The notes beneath the pieces are model-generated. The model worked only from the letters and a program-made list of their open reading frames with translations, did not search any database and was not told where the DNA came from. A DNA stretch of 64,000 nt from contig NC_062223.1 in NCBI RefSeq assembly GCF_902686445.1, positions 60,413,998-60,477,997 of the forward strand, written 5' to 3'. The DNA comes from Sciurus carolinensis (lineage: Eukaryota; Chordata; Mammalia; Rodentia; Sciuridae). A program made the position numbers and the translations under genes. Below are positions 44,001-47,171 of the stretch, one piece after another (the stretch's first letter is position 1; each line of letters begins with the position of its first letter).

Positions 44001-45840
44001 GTGCTGAGCATGCCGCTACCCCCAACCCTGCTGAGCTGAATGCAGTCTTCCCTGCTGATGCTTCCTTCTATTGGTACAGTGGCTGCTGGAGGGACCCGCC
44101 TGAATAGTAGGCAGGTTGGGGAGTTGATGCTTTTTAGGAACTCTGTTCTTGGTGGCCCCCATACAGTAGAGACCTCGACCTGGACCCACTCCCTCCCTGA
44201 AGTCTCACCCCATCCATCCTGCTCTCCTTCCTTAGGGCAACTTGATATCCCAAAGACCGGCACAGGCCATGGCTGCCAGCCTTGGGGGTTGGAAAAGAAG
44301 AGTTAGATCTTGGTCTTTCAGTCTTTAACCAAAGAAATTGAAGAACTACAAGACTAGAAAAAGGCCAAACAGGCCAATGCCCAAGCAGGCTTGGTGCAGT
44401 CCATGTCACACAGTATTGATGTCAGAGGAAGGACTGGGACTGCCCTTTTAGTCACTGAGCAACTTAGGGAGGCCCAGGGCCACACACAGTTGGCCCTTAG
44501 GCAGTGAGGTGGGGTACCACTCCACTCCCTGTGGTGAGAGGCGGCGTGGGATAGAGAAGGAGCCCTGGACCAGGAACCAGGAGGCCCACGTCTGGTGGGT
44601 TTTCAGTGGGCTCATGTCCTGCTGCAGAACCTCTTGCCTCACCTGGACAGGGAGGGTCAGATGAGAGGTCTTACTGGTCCCTCTCCTAGCAGTCCATCTC
44701 ACTGTCATTTTGCAAAGTGTTCCCCTCTTTTTCCTTTATATTTGCTTAGAGTTAACCTTGTTGAGTGCCTACTATGTGCCAGGTATTGTGCTAAACATCT
44801 CTTTTGACCCACACAACAACCCTGTGAAGATATTCACCCCGATTTTACAGATGAGAAAACGAAGCTCAGAGACCTTGAGGGACTTGTCCAAGAAGTCGCA
44901 GCTTGTAAGTGTCAGGGTTTGAAGCCCTTTGGTGTAGTCCAGAGCCTTTGTTCTCCATCACCACTCATGGACTTGTCTGGGCCACCCCAGGAGCTCTAGG
45001 TGTCTGAAAAGAGTGAAATGAGGGACACTATTTGTGTTGTGAGGGGTGGAAGTGTGATTTTGGTGGGGGTCTTCTAGCTTGGACATTCCCTATGCTTTGG
45101 TTCCCTGGCCAAGTCTGCCTGAGGATGGAAGGAAGAGGTCAGCCTTCTTGGGCCTAACTCTTAGGTTTGGAGCAGAAGCCCAGAACTAGGCATTCTGGGG
45201 AGATGCTTCTGCTGGGTCCTTTGTAAATGCTTTAGGGACCTGCCAGGAGCATGGTAGGCTGTGGTTTCCTCTTAGAGATCTGAGAGGGATAATACTACTC
45301 AGACACAGAGAGACAGGAAAGAGGCTCCCCCTGTATCCCCTGCCTCGCTGCCGGCCGATTCTTGGTTGTTAGGCCTTGAATTCTCTTTTTGTAATACATC
45401 TACATTTCTCTTCCCCTCACTGCTTCATTTGGAGGGTGGTATGATCCTCTAGTTTTAGATTAGAAAAATGAGAGACTGAGTTATCCAGAGTCATTCAATG
45501 AATGAAGGGCAGGGCCATAACTGGACCCCAGATTCTTGCCCAGGTTCTTTGCTCTATTGCACAAAGACCCAGTTTAGGGACCTGCATGTGTCTGGTATAT
45601 TTCCTAGAATCAGAGGGAGGATGAGGCCCCAAACGAAGGAGTCGTAGAAGCCAATGGTCCCTCAGCAGCGGCCGCATTGCCCAAGCCCTCTTCTCTACTG
45701 CTCTGTCAGCCTGTCTGCCATCCTCTGTCGTGTGTGCACAGACATGCCCACTGCCCACTCCACAGACATGAGCAGGGATCCTGACAACCTCTCATTATCT
45801 CTTATGCTTTTTGCCAGCCCAGGCAGTGACAGACCCGTGA
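1596..45840 (+). CDS. PLEKHA7: PLEKHA7, partial multi-exon gene (3' portion)
   Basis: This is an adherens-junction scaffold. From family knowledge, PLEKHA7 binds p120-catenin at the zonula adherens, tethers microtubule minus ends through CAMSAP3, and binds PDZD11 through its WW domains. The WW and PH domains lie upstream of the window. Joining 1596-2066, 8822-9344, 9866-9952, 13080-13133, 22596-22664, 22832-22912, 23747-23896, 24498-24599, 30404-30512, 30662-30888, 33896-34084, 34177-34294, 35168-35271, 35705-35905, 38630-38788, 41558-41691, 42452-42594 and 45818-45840 gives one open frame of about 980 residues. All introns are GT-AG. Phrases such as [34 protein letters not shown] and [11 protein letters not shown] match human PLEKHA7 as I remember it nearly word for word, and do not match PLEKHA4, PLEKHA5 or PLEKHA6. 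Optional exons at 10704, 18972 and 43839 and a read-through terminus at 35906 make alternative products. I see no frameshift or premature stop. Confidence 0.95.
2090..2335 (-). repeat. MIR SINE
   Basis: The order of motifs (ctctttacctccattatct, acaaagaaactgggacttagag, gagttcacacctgggtctg) is that of a reverse-oriented MIR. It starts just after the 1596-2066 exon. Confidence 0.7.
3931..4200 (+). mobile_element. MER5A-type hAT remnant, split by an ID SINE
   Basis: Left part: gattcttaatcctgtctgcac and gtctggggtgaggtcaaggcat. Right part after the SINE: gttttaagagctctcctggtgat. Together they follow the MER5A consensus as I remember it, with the SINE at about 4024-4148 between the halves. Confidence 0.6.
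4024..4148 (-). mobile_element. ID-type (tRNA-Ala-like) SINE
   Basis: Read on the minus strand it gives GGGCTGGGGATATAGCTCAG followed by GTAGAGTGCTTGCCTTGCAT-type sequence, GGGTTCAATCCCCAGC and an A/AAC-rich tail. The A box and B box of the tRNA-derived promoter are both recognisable. Confidence 0.8.
6522..6534 (-). promoter_or_regulatory. CTCF core motif match
   Basis: TGCCACCTAGTGG fits YGCCMYCTRSTGG, the reverse complement of the CTCF core, at every position. It lies in the 6.8 kb intron. A motif match is not proof of occupancy. Confidence 0.5.
6625..6740 (-). repeat. MIR SINE fragment
   Basis: Motifs ttatcctcataacaatctatt, attatccccttttta and aaaatgagacttagagg follow the reverse MIR order. 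Confidence 0.6.
6786..7046 (-). mobile_element. MER20-type hAT-Charlie remnant with insertion
   Basis: Left flank gcagaatcacctgagggctt, and right flank acaagtccccaggtagtgatg followed by ctggtccacggaccacactttgag, match reverse-oriented MER20. About 130 bp of AT-rich sequence (6850-6982) separates them. Confidence 0.55.
7209..7413 (+). mobile_element. B1-ID composite SINE
   Basis: The 7SL-derived left part (gccaggtgcagtggtgcac, acctataatcccagcagct) runs to GAGACCCTGTCTCAAAATAAA. It is followed directly by an ID monomer (gagctggggatgtggcttag, gagttcaatccc). The fused order 7SL then tRNA-like recurs throughout the window. Confidence 0.85.
7915..8035 (-). repeat. MIR SINE fragment
   Basis: Motifs gtatgaggcaagtaatgctg and caaggcagggagactgagac-like sequence are in reverse MIR order. 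Confidence 0.5.
8822..9344 (+). CDS. PLEKHA7: PLEKHA7 exon: large proline-rich exon
   Basis: Its first base finishes the serine split from the previous exon, giving G-R-S-L-P-L-D-Q. The exon then encodes 174 residues and ends phase 0 at ...GHTIK before gtgagg. It contains the conserved [20 protein letters not shown] helix, which also occurs in PLEKHA5 and PLEKHA6. After it comes a long proline-rich run ([20 protein letters not shown], then [19 protein letters not shown]). In human PLEKHA7 the p120-catenin binding region has been placed around the central proline-rich and coiled-coil part, so this exon probably contributes to junctional targeting. The acceptor tract (ctttctccttag) is strong. 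Confidence 0.95.
9434..9605 (-). repeat. MIR SINE
   Basis: Motifs accaaaaccctatgaggttgg, cattccacagatgagaactc and acagggtcacacag follow the reverse MIR consensus. Confidence 0.7.
9866..9952 (+). CDS. PLEKHA7: PLEKHA7 exon: [10 protein letters not shown] segment
   Basis: This 87-nt, 29-codon exon has phase 0 at both ends, after ccacctgcag and before gtaagc. It reads [20 protein letters not shown] and ends SLHGKS. It is rich in serine and basic residues and is probably a disordered, phosphorylation-prone link between the proline-rich exon and the coiled coil. The next exon is either the optional 10704-10823 or directly 13080-13133; both keep the frame. Confidence 0.93.
10331..10422 (+). mobile_element. 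ID-type SINE
   Basis: GGTCTGGGAGTGTAGCTTAG and GTAGAGTGGTTGCC lead to CCCTGGGTTCAATCCCCAGC and an A12 tail. It is a tRNA-Ala-derived element with intact A and B boxes, not a tRNA gene. Confidence 0.85.
10704..10823 (+). CDS. PLEKHA7: PLEKHA7 candidate cassette exon (40 aa, leucine-rich helix)
   Basis: This exon is exactly 120 nt, open in the gene frame, phase 0 on both sides, with a good acceptor (tacacacctgcag) and donor (gtcagg). It encodes a 40-residue amphipathic segment starting [20 protein letters not shown] and ending TFPTCQ. From memory, PLEKHA5 and long PLEKHA6 forms carry a similar exon (ELTLLL-I-KLRRQQAELAS-type sequence) at the same place, before the YLDL-containing exon. The PLEKHA7 protein I remember joins HGKS directly to ADDTYL, so this exon is probably alternatively included. 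It would lengthen the central coiled-coil region. Confidence 0.85.
11610..11838 (+). mobile_element. B1-ID composite SINE with target-site duplication
   Basis: A 7SL-like left half and an ID right half are followed by an A-rich/(GAAA)n tail. The 10-bp duplication ATGAATGTAA flanks it at 11600-11609 and 11839-11848. Confidence 0.9.
12569..12705 (+). mobile_element. ID SINE with squirrel-type tail
   Basis: An ID monomer (ggggttgtagttcagtggta) ends in CAGCACCACATAATAAATAA and AAATAAAGGTATTGTGCCTA, then an A-rich end. I remember this ATAAA-repeat/GGTATTGTG tail as typical of ground-squirrel and marmot ID subfamilies. Confidence 0.8.
13080..13133 (+). CDS. PLEKHA7: PLEKHA7 exon: start of central coiled coil
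   Basis: This 54-nt, 18-codon, phase 0/0 exon reads [18 protein letters not shown], with the acceptor cctttgaag and a consensus gtaagt donor. The leucine spacing marks the beginning of the coiled-coil region. It is conserved across PLEKHA5, PLEKHA6 and PLEKHA7. The next exon in the common transcript is 22596-22664, nearly 9.5 kb away, with the optional 18972-19052 exon between them. Confidence 0.93.
13581..13652 (+). repeat. 36-bp tandem duplication
   Basis: Two adjacent 36-bp units (13581-13616, 13617-13652) share ACC-T-CTCCTTC-TTTAGAGATGAATGCTGGGC with about four mismatches. Intronic. Confidence 0.9.
14408..14500 (-). mobile_element. ID-type SINE with target-site duplication
   Basis: A degraded reverse ID element (TTCTTTCTTT tail, then accactgagctatataacc). 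The duplication TCAGGACAT flanks it at 14398-14406 and 14501-14509. Confidence 0.75.
15150..15385 (-). repeat. MIR SINE
   Basis: Motifs cctcacagtagccctgtacaa, attactgaggctcagaggtgg and cccaaggctgcacagcagtta form a near full-length reverse MIR. Confidence 0.75.
15605..15733 (+). mobile_element. 7SL-derived (B1/FAM-like) monomer
   Basis: GTGGCCTACACCTTTAGTCC through GCCAGCCTGGACAACATAGT and an A-rich end. It has no ID half, unlike the composites. Confidence 0.75.
16162..16348 (+). mobile_element. B1-ID composite SINE
   Basis: A left half ending AGACCCTGTCTCAAAAAAAT, then a shortened ID half (gggctagagatgtggttcag) and an AAC-rich tail. Confidence 0.75.
16515..16680 (-). repeat. MIR SINE
   Basis: Motifs gtcatttaatcctctcagcaa, aactattatccctgtcttac and gcaaagctacatggctgg follow reverse MIR order. 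Confidence 0.65.
16840..16960 (-). mobile_element. 7SL-derived (B1-like) monomer
   Basis: gttgcccaggctggtcttcaa and ctcctgaacttaagtgatcc are the reverse of the B1/Alu left half. The right end is diverged. Confidence 0.65.
17286..17413 (+). mobile_element. 7SL-derived (B1-like) monomer
   Basis: agcctggtatggtagagtg through gaggccagcctggacaacat and an A8 tail. Diverged, with no ID half. Confidence 0.7.
17591..17840 (-). mobile_element. B1-ID composite SINE
   Basis: On the plus strand it shows (GTT)n T-rich tail, ID half (gggattaaacccagggcatt, accattgagccacatcccca) and B1 half (gggtctcattaagtttctta ... gattacaggcatatatcatc). CTACCAG at 17584-17590 and 17841-17847 is a possible target-site duplication. 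Confidence 0.85.
17968..18145 (+). mobile_element. MER20-type hAT-Charlie remnant
   Basis: gaccagcagcaatacccagga, tagacctactcattgagaac and gttaacaagccctctaggtg match the MER20 consensus as I remember it. Confidence 0.65.
18164..18455 (+). mobile_element. MER5A-type hAT remnant split by an ID SINE
   Basis: Left: ggctctcagtcctgactgcac. Right, after the SINE: ggtaggactcaggaatcagta and caaaagctatccaggtgattc. It lies directly after the MER20-type copy. Confidence 0.65.
18228..18330 (+). mobile_element. ID-type SINE inside the MER5A-type copy
   Basis: GGACTGGGAGTGTAGCTCAG ... GAGTTCAATTCCCAGCATT and an AAC/A-rich tail. Imperfect flanking copies CCCGATGCT and CCTAATGCT suggest the target duplication. 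Confidence 0.8.
18972..19052 (+). CDS. PLEKHA7: PLEKHA7 candidate cassette exon (27 aa, basic)
   Basis: This is an 81-nt open segment, phase 0 at both borders. A strong acceptor precedes it (a long T-rich tract ending ggaacag) and gtaaga follows. It encodes 27 residues beginning [19 protein letters not shown] and ending RPRRS, giving a very basic C-terminal half. It resembles, from memory, a PLEKHA5 exon reading KENEPII...IHTMIENSA that also follows the YLD-containing exon, which supports a real paralogous exon. The classical PLEKHA7 protein lacks it, so it is likely an alternative cassette. Without transcript evidence it remains a prediction. Confidence 0.75.
19053..22595 (+). other. PLEKHA7: PLEKHA7 intron, 3.5 kb, repeat-poor
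   Basis: I recognise only weak L2-like sequence at about 20030-20220. The rest shows no recognisable repeat or gene. The paucity of SINEs here contrasts with the flanking introns. Confidence 0.65.
22596..22664 (+). CDS. PLEKHA7: PLEKHA7 exon: [14 protein letters not shown] segment
   Basis: This 69-nt, 23-codon, phase 0/0 exon has acceptor cacctcccag and donor gtgagt. It reads [20 protein letters not shown] and ends DID, matching the human segment with one or two substitutions. It lies within the region reported to bind CAMSAP3 in PLEKHA7. The motif (L/I)KIAESD is shared with PLEKHA5. Confidence 0.94.
22832..22912 (+). CDS. PLEKHA7: PLEKHA7 exon: coiled-coil heptads
   Basis: This 81-nt, 27-codon, phase 0/0 exon lies only 167 bp after the previous exon. 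It reads [20 protein letters not shown] followed by RALKENK. The regular hydrophobic spacing (L-x3-I-x2-L-x2-L) indicates a coiled coil. The donor gtatgc is weaker than average. Confidence 0.94.
23455..23630 (-). repeat. MIR SINE
   Basis: Motifs tatagatgaggaaacagaagc, cacagaactgttagaatactt and agaatcagaattggcactag follow reverse MIR order. Confidence 0.55.
23747..23896 (+). CDS. PLEKHA7: PLEKHA7 exon: main coiled coil
   Basis: This 150-nt, 50-codon, phase 0/0 exon runs from [20 protein letters not shown] to [11 protein letters not shown] helix with leucines at heptad spacing is interrupted by the PQH turn and then resumes ([20 protein letters not shown]). This is the core of the central coiled coil conserved in PLEKHA4-7. 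The acceptor is ttcctggtgcag; the donor gtgcgt is non-consensus at +3 to +4. Confidence 0.95.
24498..24599 (+). CDS. PLEKHA7: PLEKHA7 exon: end of central coiled coil
   Basis: This 102-nt, 34-codon, phase 0/0 exon starts [20 protein letters not shown] and ends QHRRAFFFQ. The last codons form a T9-CCAG tract directly abutting the intron's GTGACC. The exon end therefore looks like a 3' splice site joined to a 5' splice site (see findings). It is followed by a 5.8 kb repeat-rich intron. Confidence 0.95.
25203..25395 (-). mobile_element. L1 3' end, relatively young, minus strand
   Basis: A T18 run (a poly(A) tail on the minus strand) is followed by TTGTAAACAAATGGGATACA, CATTTGTGTAATCATAAATT and a pyrimidine-rich end. 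I remember this as the 3' end of a squirrel-lineage L1 subfamily. The intact tail suggests a fairly recent insertion. Confidence 0.55.
25850..26620. mobile_element. Old L1-type fragment(s)
   Basis: Phrases such as gagaagacttgctgggttgaa and catatgcatctgtatagaatcatatc resemble 3' parts of ancient mammalian L1 (L1ME-like). Subfamily and exact limits are not resolvable by eye. Confidence 0.45.
26860..27400 (+). mobile_element. Old L1 (L1ME-like) 3' fragment, interrupted by a SINE
   Basis: attgccctctaaaaggctgca, gccatatcctggccagcactt and tttgccagtctgttgac follow the ancient L1 3' consensus. The sequence resumes as aacatcttttaatatgattattgaacattt after the SINE. Confidence 0.65.
27108..27310 (-). 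mobile_element. B1-ID composite SINE with 10-bp target-site duplication
   Basis: TAAGTTAAAC occurs at 27098-27107 and again at 27311-27320, bracketing a reverse ID half (accactgagctatattccca) and B1 half (gggattataggcatgtacca). The host sequence is continuous L1, so this is a clean nested insertion. Confidence 0.92.
28679..28762 (+). mobile_element. ID-type SINE (diverged)
   Basis: GGGTTGGGGTGCAACTCAGT ... CCTGGGTTCAATCTACAGGA and an AAAC-rich tail. The A box is diverged and the B box is good. Confidence 0.7.
28980..29200 (-). mobile_element. B1-ID composite SINE with target-site duplication
   Basis: A long T run (the tail) is followed by reverse ID and B1 halves. AAAATTTGTC (28966) and AAAATTTGCC (29201) are the flanking duplication, with one difference. 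Confidence 0.88.
29210..29590 (+). mobile_element. Old L1 3'-end-like fragment (copy 1)
   Basis: tcaaccactgatccactttctgtctctatgg, gactttttatatataaagaa and gagtttatccacgttgtagc resemble the ancient L1 3' consensus. Confidence 0.6.
29690..30180 (+). mobile_element. Old L1 3'-end-like fragment (copy 2), split by a SINE
   Basis: Left part before 29740 (aaactattcaaacataaaat) and right part after 29954 (taaccatttttaagagtata, tggcaaccactattctactt). The right part shares the CAACCACT-ATTCTACTT-CTCTATG theme with copy 1. Confidence 0.65.
29740..29953 (-). mobile_element. B1-ID composite SINE with target-site duplication
   Basis: CCATCCTA at 29732-29739 and 29954-29961 flanks a reverse ID half (aaccactgagccacatctcca) and B1 half (gacagggtcttgctaagttg). 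Confidence 0.88.
30404..30512 (+). CDS. PLEKHA7: PLEKHA7 exon: [15 protein letters not shown] helix
   Basis: This 109-nt exon enters in phase 0 and leaves with one base of a split codon. It reads [20 protein letters not shown] and ends VESVKNP. The Q-I-Q-K-(D/E)-(L/I)-W-R-I-(E/Q)-D-V motif is shared with PLEKHA5 and PLEKHA6 and is one of the best family markers. It is the first exon to break the run of phase-0 introns. Confidence 0.95.
30662..30888 (+). CDS. PLEKHA7: PLEKHA7 exon: second proline-rich region
   Basis: This 227-nt exon begins after a 149-bp intron. Two bases complete the split glutamate, giving [16 protein letters not shown]. It contains [16 protein letters not shown] and [14 protein letters not shown], with many S-P and T-P sites and PxxP motifs typical of kinase targets and SH3 ligands. 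It ends phase 0 at KPKV before gtaagt. Confidence 0.95.
31300..31505 (-). repeat. MIR SINE
   Basis: Motifs gagcactgtgctaggctgtg, tccccatctcacagagaagaa and taaaggtctccatgttagatag follow reverse MIR order. Confidence 0.6.
32370..33050. mobile_element. Old L1-type fragment(s)
   Basis: atttgtgagattcatccatat and the surrounding text resemble ancient L1 3' sequence. Limits and subfamily are uncertain. Confidence 0.4.
33896..34084 (+). CDS. PLEKHA7: PLEKHA7 exon: acidic/proline then basic segment
   Basis: This 189-nt, 63-codon, phase 0/0 exon runs from [20 protein letters not shown] to [20 protein letters not shown] and ends GDSR. It carries the conserved [20 protein letters not shown] motif, a probable basophilic-kinase and 14-3-3 type site (R-x-T-S-V-R). 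The acceptor is tctttccaagcag and the donor gtgagt. Confidence 0.94.
34177..34294 (+). CDS. PLEKHA7: PLEKHA7 exon: [15 protein letters not shown]
   Basis: This 118-nt exon lies 92 bp after the previous one. It enters in phase 0 and leaves in phase 1. It reads [20 protein letters not shown] and ends YQTLPGR. The R-S-Y-V-S-E-P-E motif is conserved in PLEKHA5-7 and looks like another basophilic phosphosite. Confidence 0.94.
34490..34695 (-). repeat. MIR SINE
   Basis: Motifs taagcactttctatatacctc, tttagaactcaggaaactaag and ataacttgccaattagctga give a near full-length reverse MIR. Confidence 0.75.
35168..35271 (+). CDS. PLEKHA7: PLEKHA7 exon: [19 protein letters not shown]
   Basis: This 104-nt exon has its first two bases completing a split glycine. 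It reads [20 protein letters not shown] and ends NSKVTFP in phase 0 before gtgagt at 35272. A GT at 35261 (AAG|gtgact) would shorten the exon by 11 nt and break the frame, so the later donor, which matches the human protein, is preferred. Confidence 0.92.
35705..35905 (+). CDS. PLEKHA7: PLEKHA7 exon: basic helical segment [16 protein letters not shown]
   Basis: This 201-nt, 67-codon exon, phase 0 on both sides, follows tcctcctcctcag. It reads [20 protein letters not shown], then [20 protein letters not shown], and ends PLPGDLGS. The MS-x-EEQL(E/D)RM(K/R)RHQ motif is shared with PLEKHA5 and PLEKHA6. The donor gtatgt is moderate. If it is not used, the frame continues two codons into the intron (next entry). 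Confidence 0.95.
35906..35914 (+). CDS. PLEKHA7: PLEKHA7 short-form C-terminus (donor read-through, VC-stop)
   Basis: Reading straight through the donor of the preceding exon adds GTA TGT TAG, so the protein ends ...[11 protein letters not shown] recall this as the C-terminus of the roughly 1121-residue human PLEKHA7 reference protein. About 830 residues encoded in the window up to this stop, plus roughly 300 upstream, fit that length. The exon would be a composite terminal exon running to the polyadenylation signals at 37070 and 37313. Spliced forms continue to 38630 instead. Confidence 0.8.
   Translation, partial: VC
37070..37075 (+). terminator. Polyadenylation signal AATAAA (proximal, short form)
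   Basis: Canonical AATAAA in AGCAAAATAAACTATG, about 1.16 kb after the short-form stop. The downstream GT-rich element is weaker than at the 37313 signal. Confidence 0.4.
37313..37318 (+). terminator. Polyadenylation signal AATAAA (distal, short form)
   Basis: Canonical AATAAA in GCGCCAATAAACGTGTTGCTT, with a U/GU-rich downstream element at about 37337-37355. This is the better formed of the two intronic signals. Confidence 0.6.
37336..38629 (+). other. PLEKHA7: Remainder of PLEKHA7 intron after the short-form 3' end
   Basis: Between the probable short-form cleavage site and the 38630 exon I see no recognisable repeat or gene. Confidence 0.6.
38630..38788 (+). CDS. PLEKHA7: PLEKHA7 exon (long forms): [14 protein letters not shown]
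   Basis: This 159-nt, 53-codon, phase 0/0 exon follows ttctgttgccag and precedes gtgagg. It reads [20 protein letters not shown], then an acidic/basic patch, and ends [13 protein letters not shown]. The LEP-(Q/H)-(D/H)-YD-(L/V)-DI motif is strongly conserved in PLEKHA6 and marks the start of a C-terminal domain present only in long isoforms. Confidence 0.93.
38985..39145 (+). repeat. MIR SINE
   Basis: Forward MIR: tgggacaaattataatagtaacttctcaatttcc, gtctgatgaggattaagcaa and acacgtagtaggcttgttg. Confidence 0.55.
39311..39323 (-). promoter_or_regulatory. CTCF core motif match
   Basis: CGCCCTCTGGTGG fits YGCCMYCTRSTGG at every position and has the same orientation as the 6522 site. It lies in the intron between the exons at 38630 and 41558. 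Confidence 0.5.
39440..39580 (+). repeat. L2 LINE 3' end
   Basis: ctgtaagctctccagggcagt, gaatcctcagcaccgtgtcag and cacacagtaggtgctctgaaa to tgttgaatgaatca match the L2 3' terminus. Confidence 0.6.
41558..41691 (+). CDS. PLEKHA7: PLEKHA7 exon (long forms): [20 protein letters not shown]
   Basis: This 134-nt exon enters in phase 0 and leaves in phase 2. It reads [20 protein letters not shown] and continues with the helix [20 protein letters not shown]. The (K/T)P(E/D)KV-IPERY-(V/I)-(E/D)-LEP motif is shared with PLEKHA5 and PLEKHA6. The donor gtcagc is weak. Confidence 0.93.
42452..42594 (+). CDS. PLEKHA7: PLEKHA7 exon (long forms): C-terminal coiled coil
   Basis: This 143-nt exon has one base completing the split serine and continues [20 protein letters not shown], then [20 protein letters not shown] and QRSKQVA. 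It ends in phase 1 before gtaagg. The QLQEQE(R/K)-I-(I/E)-IS-ALA-EAS motif is conserved in PLEKHA6. This exon can join either 43839 or 45818; both acceptors keep an open frame and complete an alanine codon. Confidence 0.95.
43839..43949 (+). CDS. PLEKHA7: PLEKHA7 alternative penultimate exon with its own stop (PDZ-ligand tail)
   Basis: After a gtgctccatctag acceptor, a frame continuous with the preceding exon reads [15 protein letters not shown], then [18 protein letters not shown], and stops at TAA 43937-43939. This gives 33 residues, proline-rich, with a class I PDZ-ligand pattern (T-F-V) at the carboxyl end. Ten bases after the stop a gtaaga donor begins at 43950, making a 111-nt cassette that could splice on to 45818. 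The close stop-to-junction distance would avoid nonsense-mediated decay. The open frame, precise borders and the motif-like C-terminus support a real exon, but I know of no confirming transcript. Confidence 0.65.
44748..44945 (-). repeat. MIR SINE, well preserved
   Basis: gagtgcctactatgtgccag, acccacacaacaaccctgtga and gattttacagatgagaaaacga make this the clearest MIR in the window. Confidence 0.85.
45395..45560 (-). repeat. MIR SINE fragment
   Basis: gattagaaaaatgagagactg and ataactggaccccagattctt follow the second half of a reverse MIR. Confidence 0.5.
45818..45840 (+). CDS. PLEKHA7: PLEKHA7 last coding exon (QAVTDP-stop)
   Basis: After the acceptor cttatgctttttgccag the frame completes an alanine and reads QAVTDP, then TGA at 45838-45840. 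The long protein therefore ends ...SKQVAAQAVTDP, which is not a PDZ ligand. About 980 window-encoded residues plus roughly 300 upstream give about 1280, close to the longer human isoform length I remember (about 1271). Confidence 0.85.
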
Positions 45841-46340
45841 CCCACTGTGCAGAGAAGCCTTGAGCCAGGGACCCAATGGAATCAGCTTTCTCCCAGGAGA
45901 TCGGCTTTTCTGCCCCCAAGGAAACCCCTTCAAGCTGAGCAGGGGTTCTGGCTGGAAGAAGGAGCAGTCCACCAACCATGGGAGATCCCCATGGTGCTCA
46001 GTCCTAACACACACCACTTACTTTTTCAACTCAGACTTGTTTTTACTTGCAACAAAAGCACTTTTGATACACACTGTAAAATACTGACACTGTATTTTAG
46101 AAACAGAATATATTTTATAATGTTCACTTCAAGGGCTGAGTGACTGGAAAGGTGAGAATGTGGGATTTTGTAGCTGCACATATAGATTCAGATCATAAGT
46201 GTGGGTGGTGGGGATAAGGGCAGGGCAAGAAGAGGCCAGTCCAACTGCTGATGAACTCAGGGGAAAGTTGGATTTGACAATGTACTTACGATGGATTCCA
46301 GCATTAAGTTTGTTGGCTGCTGAGATGAGCCATCCCTGAA

Positions 46341-46358
46341 CTGACCTGACCTGACCTG
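46341..46358 (+). repeat. Short CTGAC pentamer run
   Basis: Consecutive CTGAC units (ctgacctgacctgacctg) lie in the 3' UTR. Too short to be a typical microsatellite. Confidence 0.7.
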
Positions 46359-47087
46359 ATCTGATGACCAGCTCTGAGTGAAATTCCACCAGGATGCAGG
46401 TGGAACCAAGTCTATGCCTTGGCCCTTGGTTTTGGTTTAGGGACAACAGTGTGATTAAGAGCATTGGCCTCTCCAACCTGCCTAGGAGGTTCCCTTAGCA
46501 AAGGGTTCTTCTCAGAAGAAAAGCAATTTGCTTTAACTAAAAAAAAAATACATTTTGAGGTACAGAAAAGGTAAGAGGAATCAACTTTTTTGTATTGTAG
46601 CAATAAGCTCCATGCTAGGTGGCATCGGCCTAAAAATCCCTGACTGAATGTTTCCCTCCAGGCAGGCTGTGTTAGGAACATTGGCTGCCTGCCCTGGAGA
46701 GCCCCAGGTCAGCTGCTCTAGGACTGAGGCCTGGTGGCAACAGAACAAGCAATGTGCTCTCCACCATCCCTCATGGGCCTATCATCAGCAGGGCCACCAT
46801 GGCAGGACTTGGACTTGACTTTCAGACCCAAATGAGGAGGAGGCTACAAAGCCAGGCACAGTGTTTATGATCCTTTATTTAAGTTGTATCATGATATTTT
46901 CTATACAGAAAATGATGCTTAAAAGAAAAAAAACAGAAACAAAAACCTCCATTGGGTGGAGCCACACTTTAAATCAAAATTTATCTTTATGCTCAGAAAA
47001 ACAAAAATCTTGAATATATTTAGAAGTCGCTGTCTATTTTTAACTAACTCCATATGCTGCCAGTATCAACTTCATGACATTTGCCAA

Positions 47088-47093
47088 AATAAA
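47088..47093 (+). terminator. Polyadenylation signal AATAAA
   Basis: AATAAA in GCCAAAATAAAATTTTATTTTTGCC, followed by a T-rich element. It is one of two candidate signals for the long transcripts. Confidence 0.45.
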
Positions 47094-47165
47094 ATTTTAT
47101 TTTTGCCTTTATAAGATTTTGTTGAAAAAAATGAAATGACTATTTTGCAAGAAGCAGTTAATTTA

Positions 47166-47171
47166 AATAAA
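47166..47171 (+). terminator. Polyadenylation signal AATAAA (distal)
   Basis: AATAAA in TTTAAATAAAGGTGTAATGG, with a GT-rich element immediately after it. This is the better candidate for the end of the gene. Confidence 0.55.

Larger units (their letters stand above)
41692..45817 (+). other. PLEKHA7: PLEKHA7 introns around the alternative terminal exons
   Basis: Introns 41692-42451, 42595-43838 and 43950-45817. The last holds MIR copies at 44748-44945 and about 45395-45560. No SINE lies between 41692 and 45817, so the region containing the 43839 exon is unusually free of young insertions. Confidence 0.65.
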